Below the pieces are notes generated by a model that searched no databases, was not told where the DNA came from, and saw nothing but the letters and a program-made list of their open reading frames with translations. From an uncultured Gammaproteobacteria bacterium (GTDB lineage Bacteria; Pseudomonadota; Gammaproteobacteria; Steroidobacterales; XN24): a DNA stretch of 64,000 bases. Of this stretch, positions 8,461 through 17,960 are shown one piece after another. How positions within the stretch are numbered: position 1 is the first letter of the stretch; each line of letters starts with the position of its first letter. Both the position numbers and the translations under genes were made by a program. The stretch is taken from the NCBI GenBank assembly GCA_937924335.1, contig CALDWW010000031.1:19114-83113 (forward strand), read 5' to 3'.

Positions 8461-9504
8461 TTATGCCGGCGGCGCAACGCCGCCGGCTTCTTCCCTCAGA
8501 TACTGCCCCGGTGACTGCCCTGTCCAGCGCCTGAACGCCCGAGTGAAGGTGCTCTGATCGGAGTATCCCAGCAGGAAAGCCACCTGGCCGATCGAGCGAC
8601 CTTCGCCACTGAGTAAGCTCTCGGCCAGGCGGTGCCGGGTTTCCTGCAGCAGGCTCCTGAAATTCGTGCCTTCCTTGCGCAGATCCCTCTGCAGGCTGCT
8701 GACGCTCCGATTCAATCGACCGGCGATCTCCCTTTCTGTTGCGTGCCCGGAAGACAGCAACTGGGTAAGCAACTCACGCACCTGGCCGACCACCTCGGCT
8801 TCATCCACCTGCGCCAGCATCCTGGCCAGCCACTTGTCGGCCTCGCCAGCCAGCTCCGGATTGCCGGCGGGCAGCGGCTGCCTGATGTCCGCTATCTGAA
8901 GCGCAATAGCGTTCTCCTCCGCTCCGAACTCGACCGGCGCCTGGAACCATTCCTCATACCTCGTCCGCTGACCGGGGTCCTGCCTCCTGAGATGGACCCA
9001 GAGGGGAGAAAAATCGTCCGTCGATGCCCGGCGGCACATGGCGACCAACGCGGCCAGGCTTGCCTCTCCGAGCATGACCGGCAGCGGTCTGACACCACTT
9101 GCGGCGTCGAAGCTGTAGACGGCAAGGTCGTTCTCCAGCCGTCGCCGGAAGACGGCAGCCGTACTGGCGACCCGGTGATAGCGAAGCCACCGATCCAGCG
9201 CCTCCTCAAGGGTGCTGCTTGCCAACCACGCGAAACCGAGGACCTGTGTGTTGCCTGGCCGGAGATGTCGGCCTACCACCAACCCAAGACAAGGGTCACC
9301 GGTGGTTTCCGCCGCCTCTTGCCAGAGCTTGCGGAGTGCGGAGAACGGATAACGGGCCCCGGCCTTGCCGATCATGCCCGGATTCAGCCCGGCCCGGACG
9401 TAGAGCGGGCGCGGATCGACCCCATAGTGTCGCTCAAGGGTCTCCGCCAGCGCACCGGACATGCTGGCAAGGGAAGTCGGCTCGTTGCGCGGACCGGAGG
9501 TCAT
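8461..9504 (-). CDS. AraC-family transcriptional regulator (arabinose-binding-like N-domain)
   Basis: 347 residues: an N-terminal ligand domain of the type seen in OruR/ArgR-like AraC regulators (about residues 15-200) and a C-terminal double helix-turn-helix (about 250-335) containing GRSIGQVAFLLGYSDQSTF and FRRWTGQSPGQYL, typical of the family. It should bind DNA and respond to an unknown small molecule. ATG 9504 is chosen; a TTG at 9543 in the same frame is possible and neither has a clear ribosome site. It lies downstream of the four-gene efflux operon on the same strand, separated by about 185 bp, so it probably has its own promoter. Whether it controls that operon is open. Confidence 0.85.
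   Translation of the reverse strand: MTSGPRNEPTSLASMSGALAETLERHYGVDPRPLYVRAGLNPGMIGKAGARYPFSALRKLWQEAAETTGDPCLGLVVGRHLRPGNTQVLGFAWLASSTLEEALDRWLRYHRVASTAAVFRRRLENDLAVYSFDAASGVRPLPVMLGEASLAALVAMCRRASTDDFSPLWVHLRRQDPGQRTRYEEWFQAPVEFGAEENAIALQIADIRQPLPAGNPELAGEADKWLARMLAQVDEAEVVGQVRELLTQLLSSGHATEREIAGRLNRSVSSLQRDLRKEGTNFRSLLQETRHRLAESLLSGEGRSIGQVAFLLGYSDQSTFTRAFRRWTGQSPGQYLREEAGGVAPPA
8465..8487. terminator. Strong GC hairpin at the convergent gene end, possible terminator
   Basis: A perfect 10-bp stem (GCCGGCGGCG / CGCCGCCGGC) closes a CAA loop. It sits inside the last codons of the AraC gene and about 85 bp after the peroxidase stop, between convergent genes. On the plus strand TTCTTCCC follows, a poor T tract; on the minus strand there is none. 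It may block read-through by either polymerase, but it is not a classic intrinsic terminator. Confidence 0.35.
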
Positions 9505-9689
9505 CTTGTCACTAAGTGCACATCGTCTTTCGGCGAAGCGCAAGGGCTTTGTGGGGTCGGGCCATACGGACGAGTGTCTGCAGCATCCACCCCGTGCCCC
9601 CCAAATGCCGGCGGGGCCGGACGAGCATCACCCGTTCGTCACGACGCGCGTCTGCCGTCACGAAGCTCCTTCGGATGCTCGCCTCCTTA

Positions 9690-10895
9690 TCAGACCGTCC
9701 GGGTCGCAATAGCCGGTGAGATCGCGGACGCCCTGCGCGCCGGCCCTGCCACTCCCAGCAGACCGAGCAACCAAAGTGCAAGGATGCCCACGGGAACGTA
9801 CAGGGGGTCCAGACGTTCCAGCTCGAAGCTCACGACCATCCAGTAATTCACCGCGATCGTCAGCACGGAGCCCACAGCCACACCGATCGTGGTGATCATC
9901 CAGTTCTCGACCATGAAATAGCGGACGATGTCGCGCCTTCGGGCACCCACGGCACGGCGCGTGCCTATCTGCTTGACGCGCTGGCGGACGGCGAAGCTCG
10001 CGAGGCCAACGATGCCGACACCGGTGACCATCGCCATGAGTCCGACGACGACAGCCAGCACCACTGCCATGCCACGATCCCCCTCGTAGCTGGAGTCCCT
10101 GATATCGCTGTGGGTACGCAGTGACTTGACGACCCGCCGATCGTTGATTGCCAGCAGCGTCTCCTCGACCTGAGGCATGACGCGATCACGCTCTCCGGGT
10201 TCGGCACGGACAATGTAGTAGTTGAATTCGACCGGCATGACGCGGGGCACGAGCATGACGTTGTCGAGCTTGTCCCAACCGACCCACGCCCCGTGCATCC
10301 TGTCCAGGACGCCGATCACCGTCACGGGATTGCCGAGGTTGTCGTAGACGGTGGCGCCGGCCTGGGCACCACCCTCCGGGAACAGCGCGTCCAGATACGC
10401 CCGCGTCATAATGACCCGGCTTAGGGGGACACCAAAATTCTCGGGGTATTCAACATCCTCCGGAGTAAACGCCCGGCCCGACTCGAGCGCCACGCCAAAC
10501 GCATTGACGGCGTCTGCGTTGACGAAGTATTGAGCGCCATTTACCCGTGGGGCACCGTCTTCCGAGGAACCGGCGAGCTCGGTCCCCCAGCCACTCCCTG
10601 ACAACGGAACGTGCTGGGAGCTCGTCACCGCAAGTACGCCGGGGATCGACTCAAGCGCCGCAAGGTCCTCGGGGACGCTCTCCTGGAGGTCAAAGTCATC
10701 GCCGAATCCGAAGCTCTGTACGGTGACGATGTTCTCCACATCCATGCCCGTGGGTCGGGTGATATTGTCGATCCTTTGCTTGATTATGAACACTGCATTG
10801 ACGATCACCGCCAGCGTGAGGGCGATCTGCAGCGCCATCAGGACGGGGCCAGTCTTGTTACGGAGAGATGCTCTCCAGATAGGTCCGAATTCCAT
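9690..10895 (-). CDS. ABC transporter permease, MacB/FtsX type (second permease of the operon)
   Basis: 401 residues: one N-terminal transmembrane helix (about 18-38), a periplasmic MacB-like domain of about 225 residues, then three C-terminal helices, the FtsX/MacB permease layout without a fused ATPase. The conserved cytoplasmic loop RQRVKQIGTRRAVGARRRDIVRYF is present. ATG 10895 has AGAGGAG upstream and lies 24 bp after the first permease, so this is the last gene of the membrane fusion protein-ATPase-permease-permease operon. Two different permeases imply a heterodimeric mechanotransmission transporter; the substrate is unknown. Confidence 0.88.
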   Translation of the reverse strand: MEFGPIWRASLRNKTGPVLMALQIALTLAVIVNAVFIIKQRIDNITRPTGMDVENIVTVQSFGFGDDFDLQESVPEDLAALESIPGVLAVTSSQHVPLSGSGWGTELAGSSEDGAPRVNGAQYFVNADAVNAFGVALESGRAFTPEDVEYPENFGVPLSRVIMTRAYLDALFPEGGAQAGATVYDNLGNPVTVIGVLDRMHGAWVGWDKLDNVMLVPRVMPVEFNYYIVRAEPGERDRVMPQVEETLLAINDRRVVKSLRTHSDIRDSSYEGDRGMAVVLAVVVGLMAMVTGVGIVGLASFAVRQRVKQIGTRRAVGARRRDIVRYFMVENWMITTIGVAVGSVLTIAVNYWMVVSFELERLDPLYVPVGILALWLLGLLGVAGPARRASAISPAIATRTV

Positions 10896-10919
10896 GAACT
10901 TTCTCCTCTGAGGGGCCCC

Positions 10920-12236
10920 TTATTGCAGGCGCAGGTAAGCTCCGGGAGGCACCCGGCAGACACGCCATGCCGGATAGAGACCGGCGATGATGGTCGTCAC
11001 AACGGCACTGGCGATCGCTATTCCGACCAGGGTCAGATCGAGTCTGGCCAGGTGTTCGAAGCCCGGGAACAGCTGCTGGATACCCTTTAGGGACAGCCAG
11101 GCGAATCCCAGGCCGGCAAGCCCGCCCGCGGCACCCAGCGCGCCGACCTCGATAAGCTGCTGACGGAACACGGCTCCACGGCTGGCACCCAGGGCACGAC
11201 GGATGCCGATCTGGGGCGCTTTGCCGAGAAACTTCGTCAGCATCAAACCGACGATGTTGAACAGACAGACGACCAGGAACAGGAATGCGATGCCGATCAG
11301 CACCTTGTTGTCATCGCGAACAACCTGACGGACTTCGAGCCATTCCTCCACCGCCGTTATGCGGTTGTTGAGCGGCCGGGCGAACCTGCCGAGCTCTTTC
11401 TGCTCTTTTACGTAGGCGTCTATGAAAGCCTGGTAGGCATCGCGATCCACCGCCGAAGGCAACTCCACCCAGTACTGCCACCAAACGCACTCAGCGCCGA
11501 GGAATTCCTCGAATGAGTTGATGTCCTCGTCTTTCCAGCAGTTGGTATTACCCGAGGAAAACAACTCGAGTTCACGACCGACCCCGGACGGGATGAAGAT
11601 CTGTTCCGGCTCGTCGAATGCGCCGTTGTTGACGTCGTAATATTTCGGCACCGGATTCCAGTCTTCCGAGACGCCGACAACGGTAAACTCCCGATCGTTG
11701 ATACGCAGGGTCTTACCCGTACTGTCCTCGCCACCGAACAACTCGTCATTGCGCGACTCGCTTATGACCACCAGGAGCTGGCCTGCATCATCGGCATCCC
11801 GGCCCCAGGCAGCACCGTAGACGAAGGGGATGTCGAACAGAGCGAAGAAATCGCCGTCGGTAAGCCGGGCTTCGGTCTGGAATGGCTTGAGATCCTCGCG
11901 GGTCGGCTGGACGACGAGCGACACCTTGTGCATGGCCGCATGCCGGCGCGGGATGTCCGATTCACGCAGCGCCATCGCATCAGTGTATGTGAGCTCCCAG
12001 GGTGCCTGCTCAGGGCGACCCTCCCGATACGACTGGGCCGGATCCCAGCTGTCCAGCTGCACCGCATGGAGCATGTCGCTCTTGTGCGGGATGGGGTTGT
12101 TGGCCATCAGATAGTAGACGGTCACGGCAGCCATGAAGATGCCGATGCCCAGAGCGATCGTGGCCACCATCAGCGACGTCGCCGCCGGCGTAGCGAGCAA
12201 ACTTCGGCTCGCGAGTTTCAGGTAATAACGGAACAC
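10920..12236 (-). CDS. ABC transporter permease, MacB/FtsX type (first permease of the operon)
   Basis: 438 residues with one N-terminal helix (about 17-40), a large periplasmic domain (about 45-315) and three C-terminal helices; the loop GKAPQIGIRRALGASRGAVF marks the FtsX/MacB family. GTG 12236 is preferred because AGGAG lies nine bases upstream and overlaps the stop of the ATPase gene, which fits translational coupling; the open frame back to 12329 runs inside the ATPase gene. It shares the FtsX/MacB helix layout and motifs with the next gene but has a longer periplasmic domain. Confidence 0.88.
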   Translation of the reverse strand: MFRYYLKLASRSLLATPAATSLMVATIALGIGIFMAAVTVYYLMANNPIPHKSDMLHAVQLDSWDPAQSYREGRPEQAPWELTYTDAMALRESDIPRRHAAMHKVSLVVQPTREDLKPFQTEARLTDGDFFALFDIPFVYGAAWGRDADDAGQLLVVISESRNDELFGGEDSTGKTLRINDREFTVVGVSEDWNPVPKYYDVNNGAFDEPEQIFIPSGVGRELELFSSGNTNCWKDEDINSFEEFLGAECVWWQYWVELPSAVDRDAYQAFIDAYVKEQKELGRFARPLNNRITAVEEWLEVRQVVRDDNKVLIGIAFLFLVVCLFNIVGLMLTKFLGKAPQIGIRRALGASRGAVFRQQLIEVGALGAAGGLAGLGFAWLSLKGIQQLFPGFEHLARLDLTLVGIAIASAVVTTIIAGLYPAWRVCRVPPGAYLRLQ

Positions 12237-12247
12237 GGTCGTTTCTC

Positions 12248-12976
12248 CTAGGAGCCTACAACGGCGAGTTCGGCCGGAGCGCGATTCGCGACAGGAGGCT
12301 CGATGGCTTCCGCCGTTTCCTGCACCCATCCGTCGAGGACCTGAACATTGCGCGGCGCCCGACCGGCCAGGTCCGCGTCGTGGGTGACCATGACGATCGT
12401 CGTGCCGGCTGCGTTGATGTCCTCCAGAAGGGCCATGACGCCATCGGCCATCTCGGAATCGAGGTTACCCGTGGGCTCATCTGCGAGCAGGAATCTCGGC
12501 GCACCTGCCAGCGCCCGGGCGATAGCGACGCGTTGCTGCTGGCCGCCGGACAGTTGCGAGGGCAGGTGGCGCATGCGCGAGGTGAGTCCTACCAGCTCTA
12601 CGGCTTCGTCGATCCTGCGGCGTCGCTCGGCCCCGCTGAAGCCACGGTAGCGCAGCGGCACATCGACATTGTCGAATACGTTCAGATCGGGAATCAGATT
12701 GAAACTCTGGAAGATGAAACCGATCTTCTCGTTGCGGATCCGCGATCGGGCATCGTCCCCGAGATCGCTCACATCTTCGGCGTCCAGCCGGTACGTCCCC
12801 GCGGTGAAATCCTCCAGCATCCCGGCGATATTCAGGAACGTCGTCTTGCCGGACCCCGAAGGCCCCGTGACGGCCACGAACTCGCCCTCGTCCACGCGCA
12901 GGCTGAAGTCCCGGAGCGCATGCGTCTCGACTGTGCCTGTCCTGTATACCTTGCTGATATGGTGCATCTCGAGCAT
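12248..12976 (-). CDS. ABC transporter ATP-binding protein (MacB/LolD-like)
   Basis: 242 residues with Walker A (GPSGSGKTT), signature LSGGQQQR and Walker B with LLADEPTGNLD, characteristic of the LolD/MacB/FtsE ATPase branch. It powers the two downstream permeases. ATG 12976 is preceded by AGGGA at seven bases; an upstream in-frame extension to 13156 overlaps the membrane fusion gene out of frame and is rejected. It begins 11 bp after the membrane fusion gene stop, and its own stop overlaps the ribosome site of the permease. Confidence 0.92.
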   Translation of the reverse strand: MLEMHHISKVYRTGTVETHALRDFSLRVDEGEFVAVTGPSGSGKTTFLNIAGMLEDFTAGTYRLDAEDVSDLGDDARSRIRNEKIGFIFQSFNLIPDLNVFDNVDVPLRYRGFSGAERRRRIDEAVELVGLTSRMRHLPSQLSGGQQQRVAIARALAGAPRFLLADEPTGNLDSEMADGVMALLEDINAAGTTIVMVTHDADLAGRAPRNVQVLDGWVQETAEAIEPPVANRAPAELAVVGS

Positions 12977-12986
12977 GTTTCTTCCC

Positions 12987-14309
12987 TCAGTCTTGGAGTA
13001 ATACGGTCCCGGCTCCCTCGAACTGCGCCAGGTCGGAGATGATGATGGTCTGGCCCTCCTCCAGACCGGTGAGGACTTCCACCTCGCCGATGCTGGTGGC
13101 GCCGACCTGGATTTCGCGTCGATGGGCCAACCCGCCCTCGACGACGTACGCGACACGCCCGCTACCGCTATCGAGGAATGGTCCGCGCTGCACGGTGAGC
13201 GTGTCTTGTTTCGACTCGAGCAATATCCGGGCCGACACGCGCTGGTTCTGCCTCAGGCCGGCGGGTGGATCGCCATCGAAACGCACGCGGCCAGATACCT
13301 GGTTCTCCCGCACCTCTGGTGATATCGCGGTGATCTCGCCGGCGTAGGTCGCTCCGCTGAAGCTGATCTGGGCGGGCATGCCGAGCCCGAGGTCGTCGCC
13401 GTACTCCTGCGGCACCTGGATGTCGATCTCGAAGGCGGTCAGATCTACGACAGTCATCAGCGGCTGGTTCTCTGCCACCTGTGCCTTCTGATCTACCGAC
13501 AGTGATCCGACGATACCGGCCACCGGCGAGCGCACCTCCAGCTCTGCAACGCGTCGTTCCAGTTCGCTGACCAGCAGTCGCTGACGGTCCCTCTCAAACG
13601 CACGCGTCGCTATCTCGAATCCCAGACTTTCACTCTCCAGACGCGCGTTCGCTTCCGCGTGATCGAACTCGAGCCGGGACCGGGCAAGATCGTCCCTGGC
13701 TTTCTCGAAATCCTGCAGACTGATGATCTGTTCGTCCCAGGACGCCTGGGCTCTGCGCAACTCCCGCTCTGCCGCGGTCACGGCGACCCTCGCCATGTCG
13801 GTCGTCTGCTGATTGCGCAGTTCGCGTTTCTTCTTTTCGATCCCCTGCCGCGTCAGTTCCGTCTCGATACGCTGCAGCGTCGCGAGTTCCTGATCGAGTT
13901 CGTTCGCCAGGCGCGGACTCTTCACGCCGGCCAGTACCTGCGACTCGCTGACCGTGTCCCCCGCCTCGACCATCAGCGTCACCACCCCTTCCGCCGGGGC
14001 ATACACCGTAGGCTTCACGGCCGCGACGACGCGCCCCCTGACCGCGACATCGCGGACGAAATCACTGCGCGCCACGGTTGCCAGCCTGAGCCGGTCAAGG
14101 GGGACGGATCGGTCGGCGGATGCGAATCTCTGTACAGCGGGTGAAACTGCTGCCGAGGTCGCGGCCAGGGCCAGGATGAACAGCCCGATCATCCAGCGCC
14201 GTCGACCCGACATGGAAGGCCGCTGGATGACCCGGTCCTGGGCCGCCGTATCACGGATCGCCCCTCGTGCGGTGGTACCCACCCCTCGCTGCGGAATGGC
14301 TGAACTCAT
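12987..14309 (-). CDS. Periplasmic adaptor (membrane fusion protein) of a MacAB-like ABC system
   Basis: 440 residues: an N-terminal membrane anchor (about 39-60), a split lipoyl/biotinyl-like domain, a long alpha-hairpin coiled coil (about 125-230, rich in Glu, Arg and Leu), beta-barrel and membrane-proximal domains, as in HlyD/MacA adaptors. It would link the MacB-type permeases to an outer membrane channel such as TolC; no TolC gene is in the window. The start is ATG 14309 with GGGGAG about 14 bases upstream. It is the first gene of the operon running to 9690. The cargo (macrolide, peptide, lipid or siderophore-like) cannot be inferred. Confidence 0.88.
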   Translation of the reverse strand: MSSAIPQRGVGTTARGAIRDTAAQDRVIQRPSMSGRRRWMIGLFILALAATSAAVSPAVQRFASADRSVPLDRLRLATVARSDFVRDVAVRGRVVAAVKPTVYAPAEGVVTLMVEAGDTVSESQVLAGVKSPRLANELDQELATLQRIETELTRQGIEKKKRELRNQQTTDMARVAVTAAERELRRAQASWDEQIISLQDFEKARDDLARSRLEFDHAEANARLESESLGFEIATRAFERDRQRLLVSELERRVAELEVRSPVAGIVGSLSVDQKAQVAENQPLMTVVDLTAFEIDIQVPQEYGDDLGLGMPAQISFSGATYAGEITAISPEVRENQVSGRVRFDGDPPAGLRQNQRVSARILLESKQDTLTVQRGPFLDSGSGRVAYVVEGGLAHRREIQVGATSIGEVEVLTGLEEGQTIIISDLAQFEGAGTVLLQD

Positions 14310-14537
14310 GACAGTGCCTGTCGCTCCCCTGTTACTTAAGATGCCCGGCCACGACGCTCGGTCGCAGCGGCCCTGTTCTGCTTATGACGCACGAACTGCA
14401 ACGCGGGTTTGAATCGGGACGGAACTCGGAGCTGACGCGAGTGCTGGCCAGCATGTCTGCTGCGCGGCCGGCTCGCGGTTTCGTGGGATACTCTGCCGCT
14501 CGAGTGCAAGACCAGGAACGATTTGCGGGTACGTCTT

Positions 14538-15491
14538 ATGAAATTGATCGGCTTGTTGCTAGCCTCCTTCACCCTGCTCTGCGGCTGCCAGAAGCAGGAG
14601 CCCCCGACTCCGGCAGCCGGCGAGACGGAGGCGATCGCGCCTTCGACGGCAGCGGTCACCGCTACGGATTCCGCGGACGCGGCGAACGCGACCTACCTGG
14701 GCATCTACGATGAGCCCGTGACGCTGCGCGACGGAGTTTTCGAGGGACGGCCTTTTGTCGAGGGCGGAGCGTCCCGACCACGGGTTGAACTGGTCCCCGG
14801 GTTCACCGTGACCGGTGACCTCACTGGCGACGGGTCGGAACAGACCGTCGTTCTACTTGAGGAAAACTCGGGCGGGTCGGGGAGCTTCGGCTATCTGGCG
14901 ATACTGGCGGGCGTCGGTACTGACCGCGCGGGCGTGGCGACCGCGTCGCTCGGGGACCGGGTACAGATCCGCTCTGCGGTCATCGAGGACCAGGAGTTGC
15001 GCATCCAGGTTGTAGAAACCGGAGAAGATGATGCCGCTTGCTGTCCGTCGGTCAAGGCGCTGAGGCGCTGGACCCTGGAGGAGTCCCGCCTGGTCGAAGG
15101 CGAAGCGGAGATCGTAGGCACCCTGTCGATCGCTGATCTCGAAGGGCTGGAATGGCGTCTCGAACAGATGGAAGGTGTCACAGAACTGTCGGGTGACAGC
15201 GCGGTCACGCTGGTATTCGATGCCGGCCGGATTGCAGGACAAAGCGGCTGCAATCGCTACATGGGCGCGGCAGAAGCCGGAGGCATGCCCGGCGAAGTCT
15301 CTTTCGGTCAGACGGCAGGCACGATGATGGCCTGCCCCGACCCTCTGATGCAGCTCGAGCGGACCTATCTCGACGCGCTCGGCCAGGTGACCCGATATGG
15401 GTTCCGGGCTGGCCGGCTGGTATTGACGAGCATCGACGGGGCTGGTGACGTCGGCCACCTTGTCTTCTCGCCTCATCCGCTGGCCGAATAG
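14538..15491 (+). CDS. META-domain lipoprotein (HslJ-like C-terminus)
   Basis: 317 residues with a lipoprotein signal peptide ending in the lipobox LLCGC. The C-terminal third (LEWRLEQMEGV, AGQSGCNRYMG, GTMMACPDPLMQLE) matches the META/HslJ domain. The middle part contains FTVTGDLTGDGSEQTVVLLEENSGGSGS, a pattern seen in exported proteins of unknown function. It is probably anchored in the outer membrane facing the periplasm. ATG 14538 begins a good signal peptide; an in-frame TTG at 14523 has AGGAA upstream and could be used instead. It lies divergent from the efflux operon. Confidence 0.82.
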   Translation: MKLIGLLLASFTLLCGCQKQEPPTPAAGETEAIAPSTAAVTATDSADAANATYLGIYDEPVTLRDGVFEGRPFVEGGASRPRVELVPGFTVTGDLTGDGSEQTVVLLEENSGGSGSFGYLAILAGVGTDRAGVATASLGDRVQIRSAVIEDQELRIQVVETGEDDAACCPSVKALRRWTLEESRLVEGEAEIVGTLSIADLEGLEWRLEQMEGVTELSGDSAVTLVFDAGRIAGQSGCNRYMGAAEAGGMPGEVSFGQTAGTMMACPDPLMQLERTYLDALGQVTRYGFRAGRLVLTSIDGAGDVGHLVFSPHPLAE

Positions 15492-15713
15492 GCCGGCTGC
15501 TCTGCGGGCGCACTGTCGGACGGACCCAGCAGGGCCCCGTTTGCCGCTTGCTAGCGCTTCGCGTATCGTCCGGGACCGCTTGCAACGCGTGTCTTGTCTC
15601 CGGCGATACGGCCCACCGCTCACGATCTGGACGGCCCGCATCCTGTTGGCGAGCCGCAGTTGTTGCGCTTCGGGCCTGCGCGTCCGGGAGAGTCAAGCCC
15701 AGGGAGTAGATAC

Positions 15714-16235
15714 ATGCAGCACAGATTCGTACTTGGTGTCTTCGCCTGTTGGCTGGCGATGACGTCTTCCAGCGTTTATGCCCAGGACGAGCAGACAGCC
15801 GTCGAGGAGAACCCCGTGATAGCAGACGGCCGCAGTGTCGCAATCGAATACACCCTCAAACTCGAAGACGGCACCGTCGCCGATACTAACGTTGATGGGG
15901 AGCCGCTGGTCTACACCCACGGCAGCGGACAACTGTTGCCGGCCCTGGAGAAGGAACTCGAGGGCATGGCTGCCGCGGACACACGCAGCGTCCAGATCCC
16001 GGTAGCCGACGGGTATGGCGAAGTTGATCCGGGGCTGTTCCGTGAGGTACCACAGGAGCAGGTGCCGGAAGAAGCACGGCAGGTCGGGCAGGTACTCTAC
16101 GCGGAGAGCCCGAACGGACAGCCCTTTCAGGTCAAGGTGCATGAGATCAGGGAAGAGGTCATCGTTCTCGATCTGAATCATCCGCTCGCGGGCGAGGCAT
16201 TGACCTTCGACATCAGAATCGTTTCCGTCGAGTGA
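15714..16235 (+). CDS. Exported FKBP-type peptidyl-prolyl isomerase, SlyD-like
   Basis: 173 residues with a cleavable signal peptide ending near VYAQ. The rest has the SlyD-type FKBP layout: IEYTLKLEDGTVADTN at the start of the barrel, GSGQLLPALEKELEGM, an inserted chaperone flap, and the closing LNHPLAGEALTFDIRI. It lacks the His-rich metal tail of E. coli SlyD. It likely catalyses prolyl isomerisation and folding in the periplasm, which is unusual because SlyD itself is cytoplasmic. GGGAG eight bases before ATG 15714 fixes the start over a longer frame from 15594. Confidence 0.9.
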   Translation: MQHRFVLGVFACWLAMTSSSVYAQDEQTAVEENPVIADGRSVAIEYTLKLEDGTVADTNVDGEPLVYTHGSGQLLPALEKELEGMAAADTRSVQIPVADGYGEVDPGLFREVPQEQVPEEARQVGQVLYAESPNGQPFQVKVHEIREEVIVLDLNHPLAGEALTFDIRIVSVE

Positions 16236-16524
16236 CACGACTCTCGGGATCCGACTGCGGCATCAAGCCGGTTCTGATCATGTCCACTCCGATCATTGAT
16301 CGGGGATCGCCCCTTCCTTGGTCACATCCGGGATAGACGGCATAATGACCCCGGAAGGGGAAGGTCGTCGTCTGCTCCCGCCATGCAAAATGAATCCCGG
16401 GAGCCCGCCAGAGCGAAGTCTCTGCTGAACGGTATTGCCGCGTAACGGGGCATTGAAGTGCAGTTCGTTCGGCGTCCGAGGCAGCGGTCGCCTCTCCGTA
16501 TTTCGGTAGCCAGAGGAAGTTATT
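16236..16524 (+). other. Leader of the cytochrome bd operon with a small palindrome
   Basis: 289 bp without a gene. It contains a 13-nt palindrome CGATCA-T-TGATCG at 16290-16302, directly followed by GGGGATCGCCCC, a weak 4-bp hairpin that may mark the end of the FKBP transcript. The palindrome could be a regulator site, but it is not a recognisable FNR or ArcA box. No good -35/-10 pair stood out. Confidence 0.35.
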
Positions 16525-17931
16525 GTGACCGATCTAGACATGGTCCTGCTGGCGCGACTCCAGTTCGCGTTCACCATAAGCTTCCACATCATATTTCCGG
16601 CCTTCACAATTGGACTCGCCAGCTATCTGGCGATGCTAGAGGGTCTGTGGCTGAAGACAGGACGGGAGGTCTATCTCCAGCTCTATCGCTTCTGGGTAAA
16701 GATATTCGCCGTCTCCTTCGGCATGGGGGTCGTATCCGGCCTGGTGATGAGCTATCAGTTCGGCACTAACTGGAGCCTCTTCTCCGAGATTACCGGTAAC
16801 GTCCTGGGACCGCTGCTCGGCTACGAAGTGCTGACGGCTTTCTTCCTCGAGGCATCCTTCCTCGGCATCATGCTGTTCGGCTGGAATCGCGTCGGCCCGC
16901 GACTGCATTTCATCTCGACGCTCGTCGTAGCCATAGGGACGCTGTTCTCGGCCTTCTGGATTCTGGCAGCCAACAGCTGGATGCAGACACCCGCCGGGTA
17001 TGAGATCCGTGACGGGATCTTCCACGCGACTGACTGGATCGAAGTCATCTTCAACCCCTCATTCCCATACCGATTCAGCCACATGGTGCTTGGAGCCTAT
17101 TGCACGACCGGCCTGGTGGTCGGAGCGGTCGGTGCATTCCATCTGCTGCGCGGGACCAATCCGGAACCGGCACGGGTCATGACGCATATGGCGCTAGGAT
17201 TCCTTGCGATCGTCGTTCCGGCACAGATGATCGCCGGACACGAACACGGTGCAAACGTCTATGAGCACCAGCCCGTGAAGCTCGCTGCCATGGAAGGGCA
17301 CTGGGAGACCTATGACGACAACGCTCCGCTGGTCCTGATCGGATTTCCGAATGAACAGACGGAGAGCAACGACTATGCGCTGTCGATGCCGAAGGTGGGC
17401 AGCCTGATTGTGACCGGCTCGTTCGACGGGAAGATTCGCGGGCTGAAGGAGTGGCCGGCCAGCGAACGGCCGCCTGTCGGATGGGTGTTCTGGAGTTTCC
17501 GGGTTATGGTCGGCCTCGGCATGATCATGTTGTTTGTCGGCCTGGTTGGCGCTGTGCTCGTCTGGCGACGCAAGGTCGAAAAGCAACGCTGGTTCCTGCA
17601 CCTGTGTGTCGCGGCGGGACCAGCAGGATTCATCGCGGTCATCGCCGGATGGTTTACCGCCGAGATCGGCCGGCAGCCGTATACGGTCTACGGCCTGTTG
17701 CGAACCGTTGACTCGGTGTCGCCGGTCACCGCAGGCGCGGTGGGCACATCGCTGATCGTCTTCATCTTCGCCTACAGCATCGTGTTCGCGGCCGGGATGT
17801 ACTACATACTGAAACTTGCACAGCGCGGACCGGAGGGCCCGGCCCGCCCGCCAAGCGCAAAACCGGACGAACCCGTGCTGGGCGTGCCGCTGGCGCTCGG
17901 CCGGGACGACTCGGCAGAAGCGGCCGGCTAG
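16525..17931 (+). CDS. cydA: Cytochrome bd quinol oxidase subunit I (cyanide-insensitive type)
   Basis: 468 residues with nine or so helices. Haem ligands by family: His near residue 21 (ISFHIIFP), His in YRFSHMVLG and the Met in FWSFRVMVG; the quinol-site Lys and Glu are visible in VKLAAMEGHW, and GRQPYTVYG replaces E. coli GRQPW. The protein is shorter than E. coli CydA (522) because the Q-loop insert is missing, as in CioA-type oxidases. It reduces O2 to water with quinol and does not pump protons. GTG 16525 has AGAGGAAG six bases upstream. First gene of cydA-cydB-DUF2474. Confidence 0.95.
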   Translation: MTDLDMVLLARLQFAFTISFHIIFPAFTIGLASYLAMLEGLWLKTGREVYLQLYRFWVKIFAVSFGMGVVSGLVMSYQFGTNWSLFSEITGNVLGPLLGYEVLTAFFLEASFLGIMLFGWNRVGPRLHFISTLVVAIGTLFSAFWILAANSWMQTPAGYEIRDGIFHATDWIEVIFNPSFPYRFSHMVLGAYCTTGLVVGAVGAFHLLRGTNPEPARVMTHMALGFLAIVVPAQMIAGHEHGANVYEHQPVKLAAMEGHWETYDDNAPLVLIGFPNEQTESNDYALSMPKVGSLIVTGSFDGKIRGLKEWPASERPPVGWVFWSFRVMVGLGMIMLFVGLVGAVLVWRRKVEKQRWFLHLCVAAGPAGFIAVIAGWFTAEIGRQPYTVYGLLRTVDSVSPVTAGAVGTSLIVFIFAYSIVFAAGMYYILKLAQRGPEGPARPPSAKPDEPVLGVPLALGRDDSAEAAG

Positions 17932-17960
17932 ACCAGCACGAGTAACACGAGGGTCAGGCT

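Noticed and set aside
12977..13156. N-terminal extension of the ABC ATPase
   Set aside because: It overlaps the adaptor gene out of frame and is Arg- and Ser-rich; ATG 12976 with AGGGA starts the normal ATPase domain.
16290..16302. CGATCA-T-TGATCG as an FNR or ArcA site before cydA
   Set aside because: It lacks the TTGAT-N4-ATCAA pattern, and GATC-containing palindromes are common; noted but not called.
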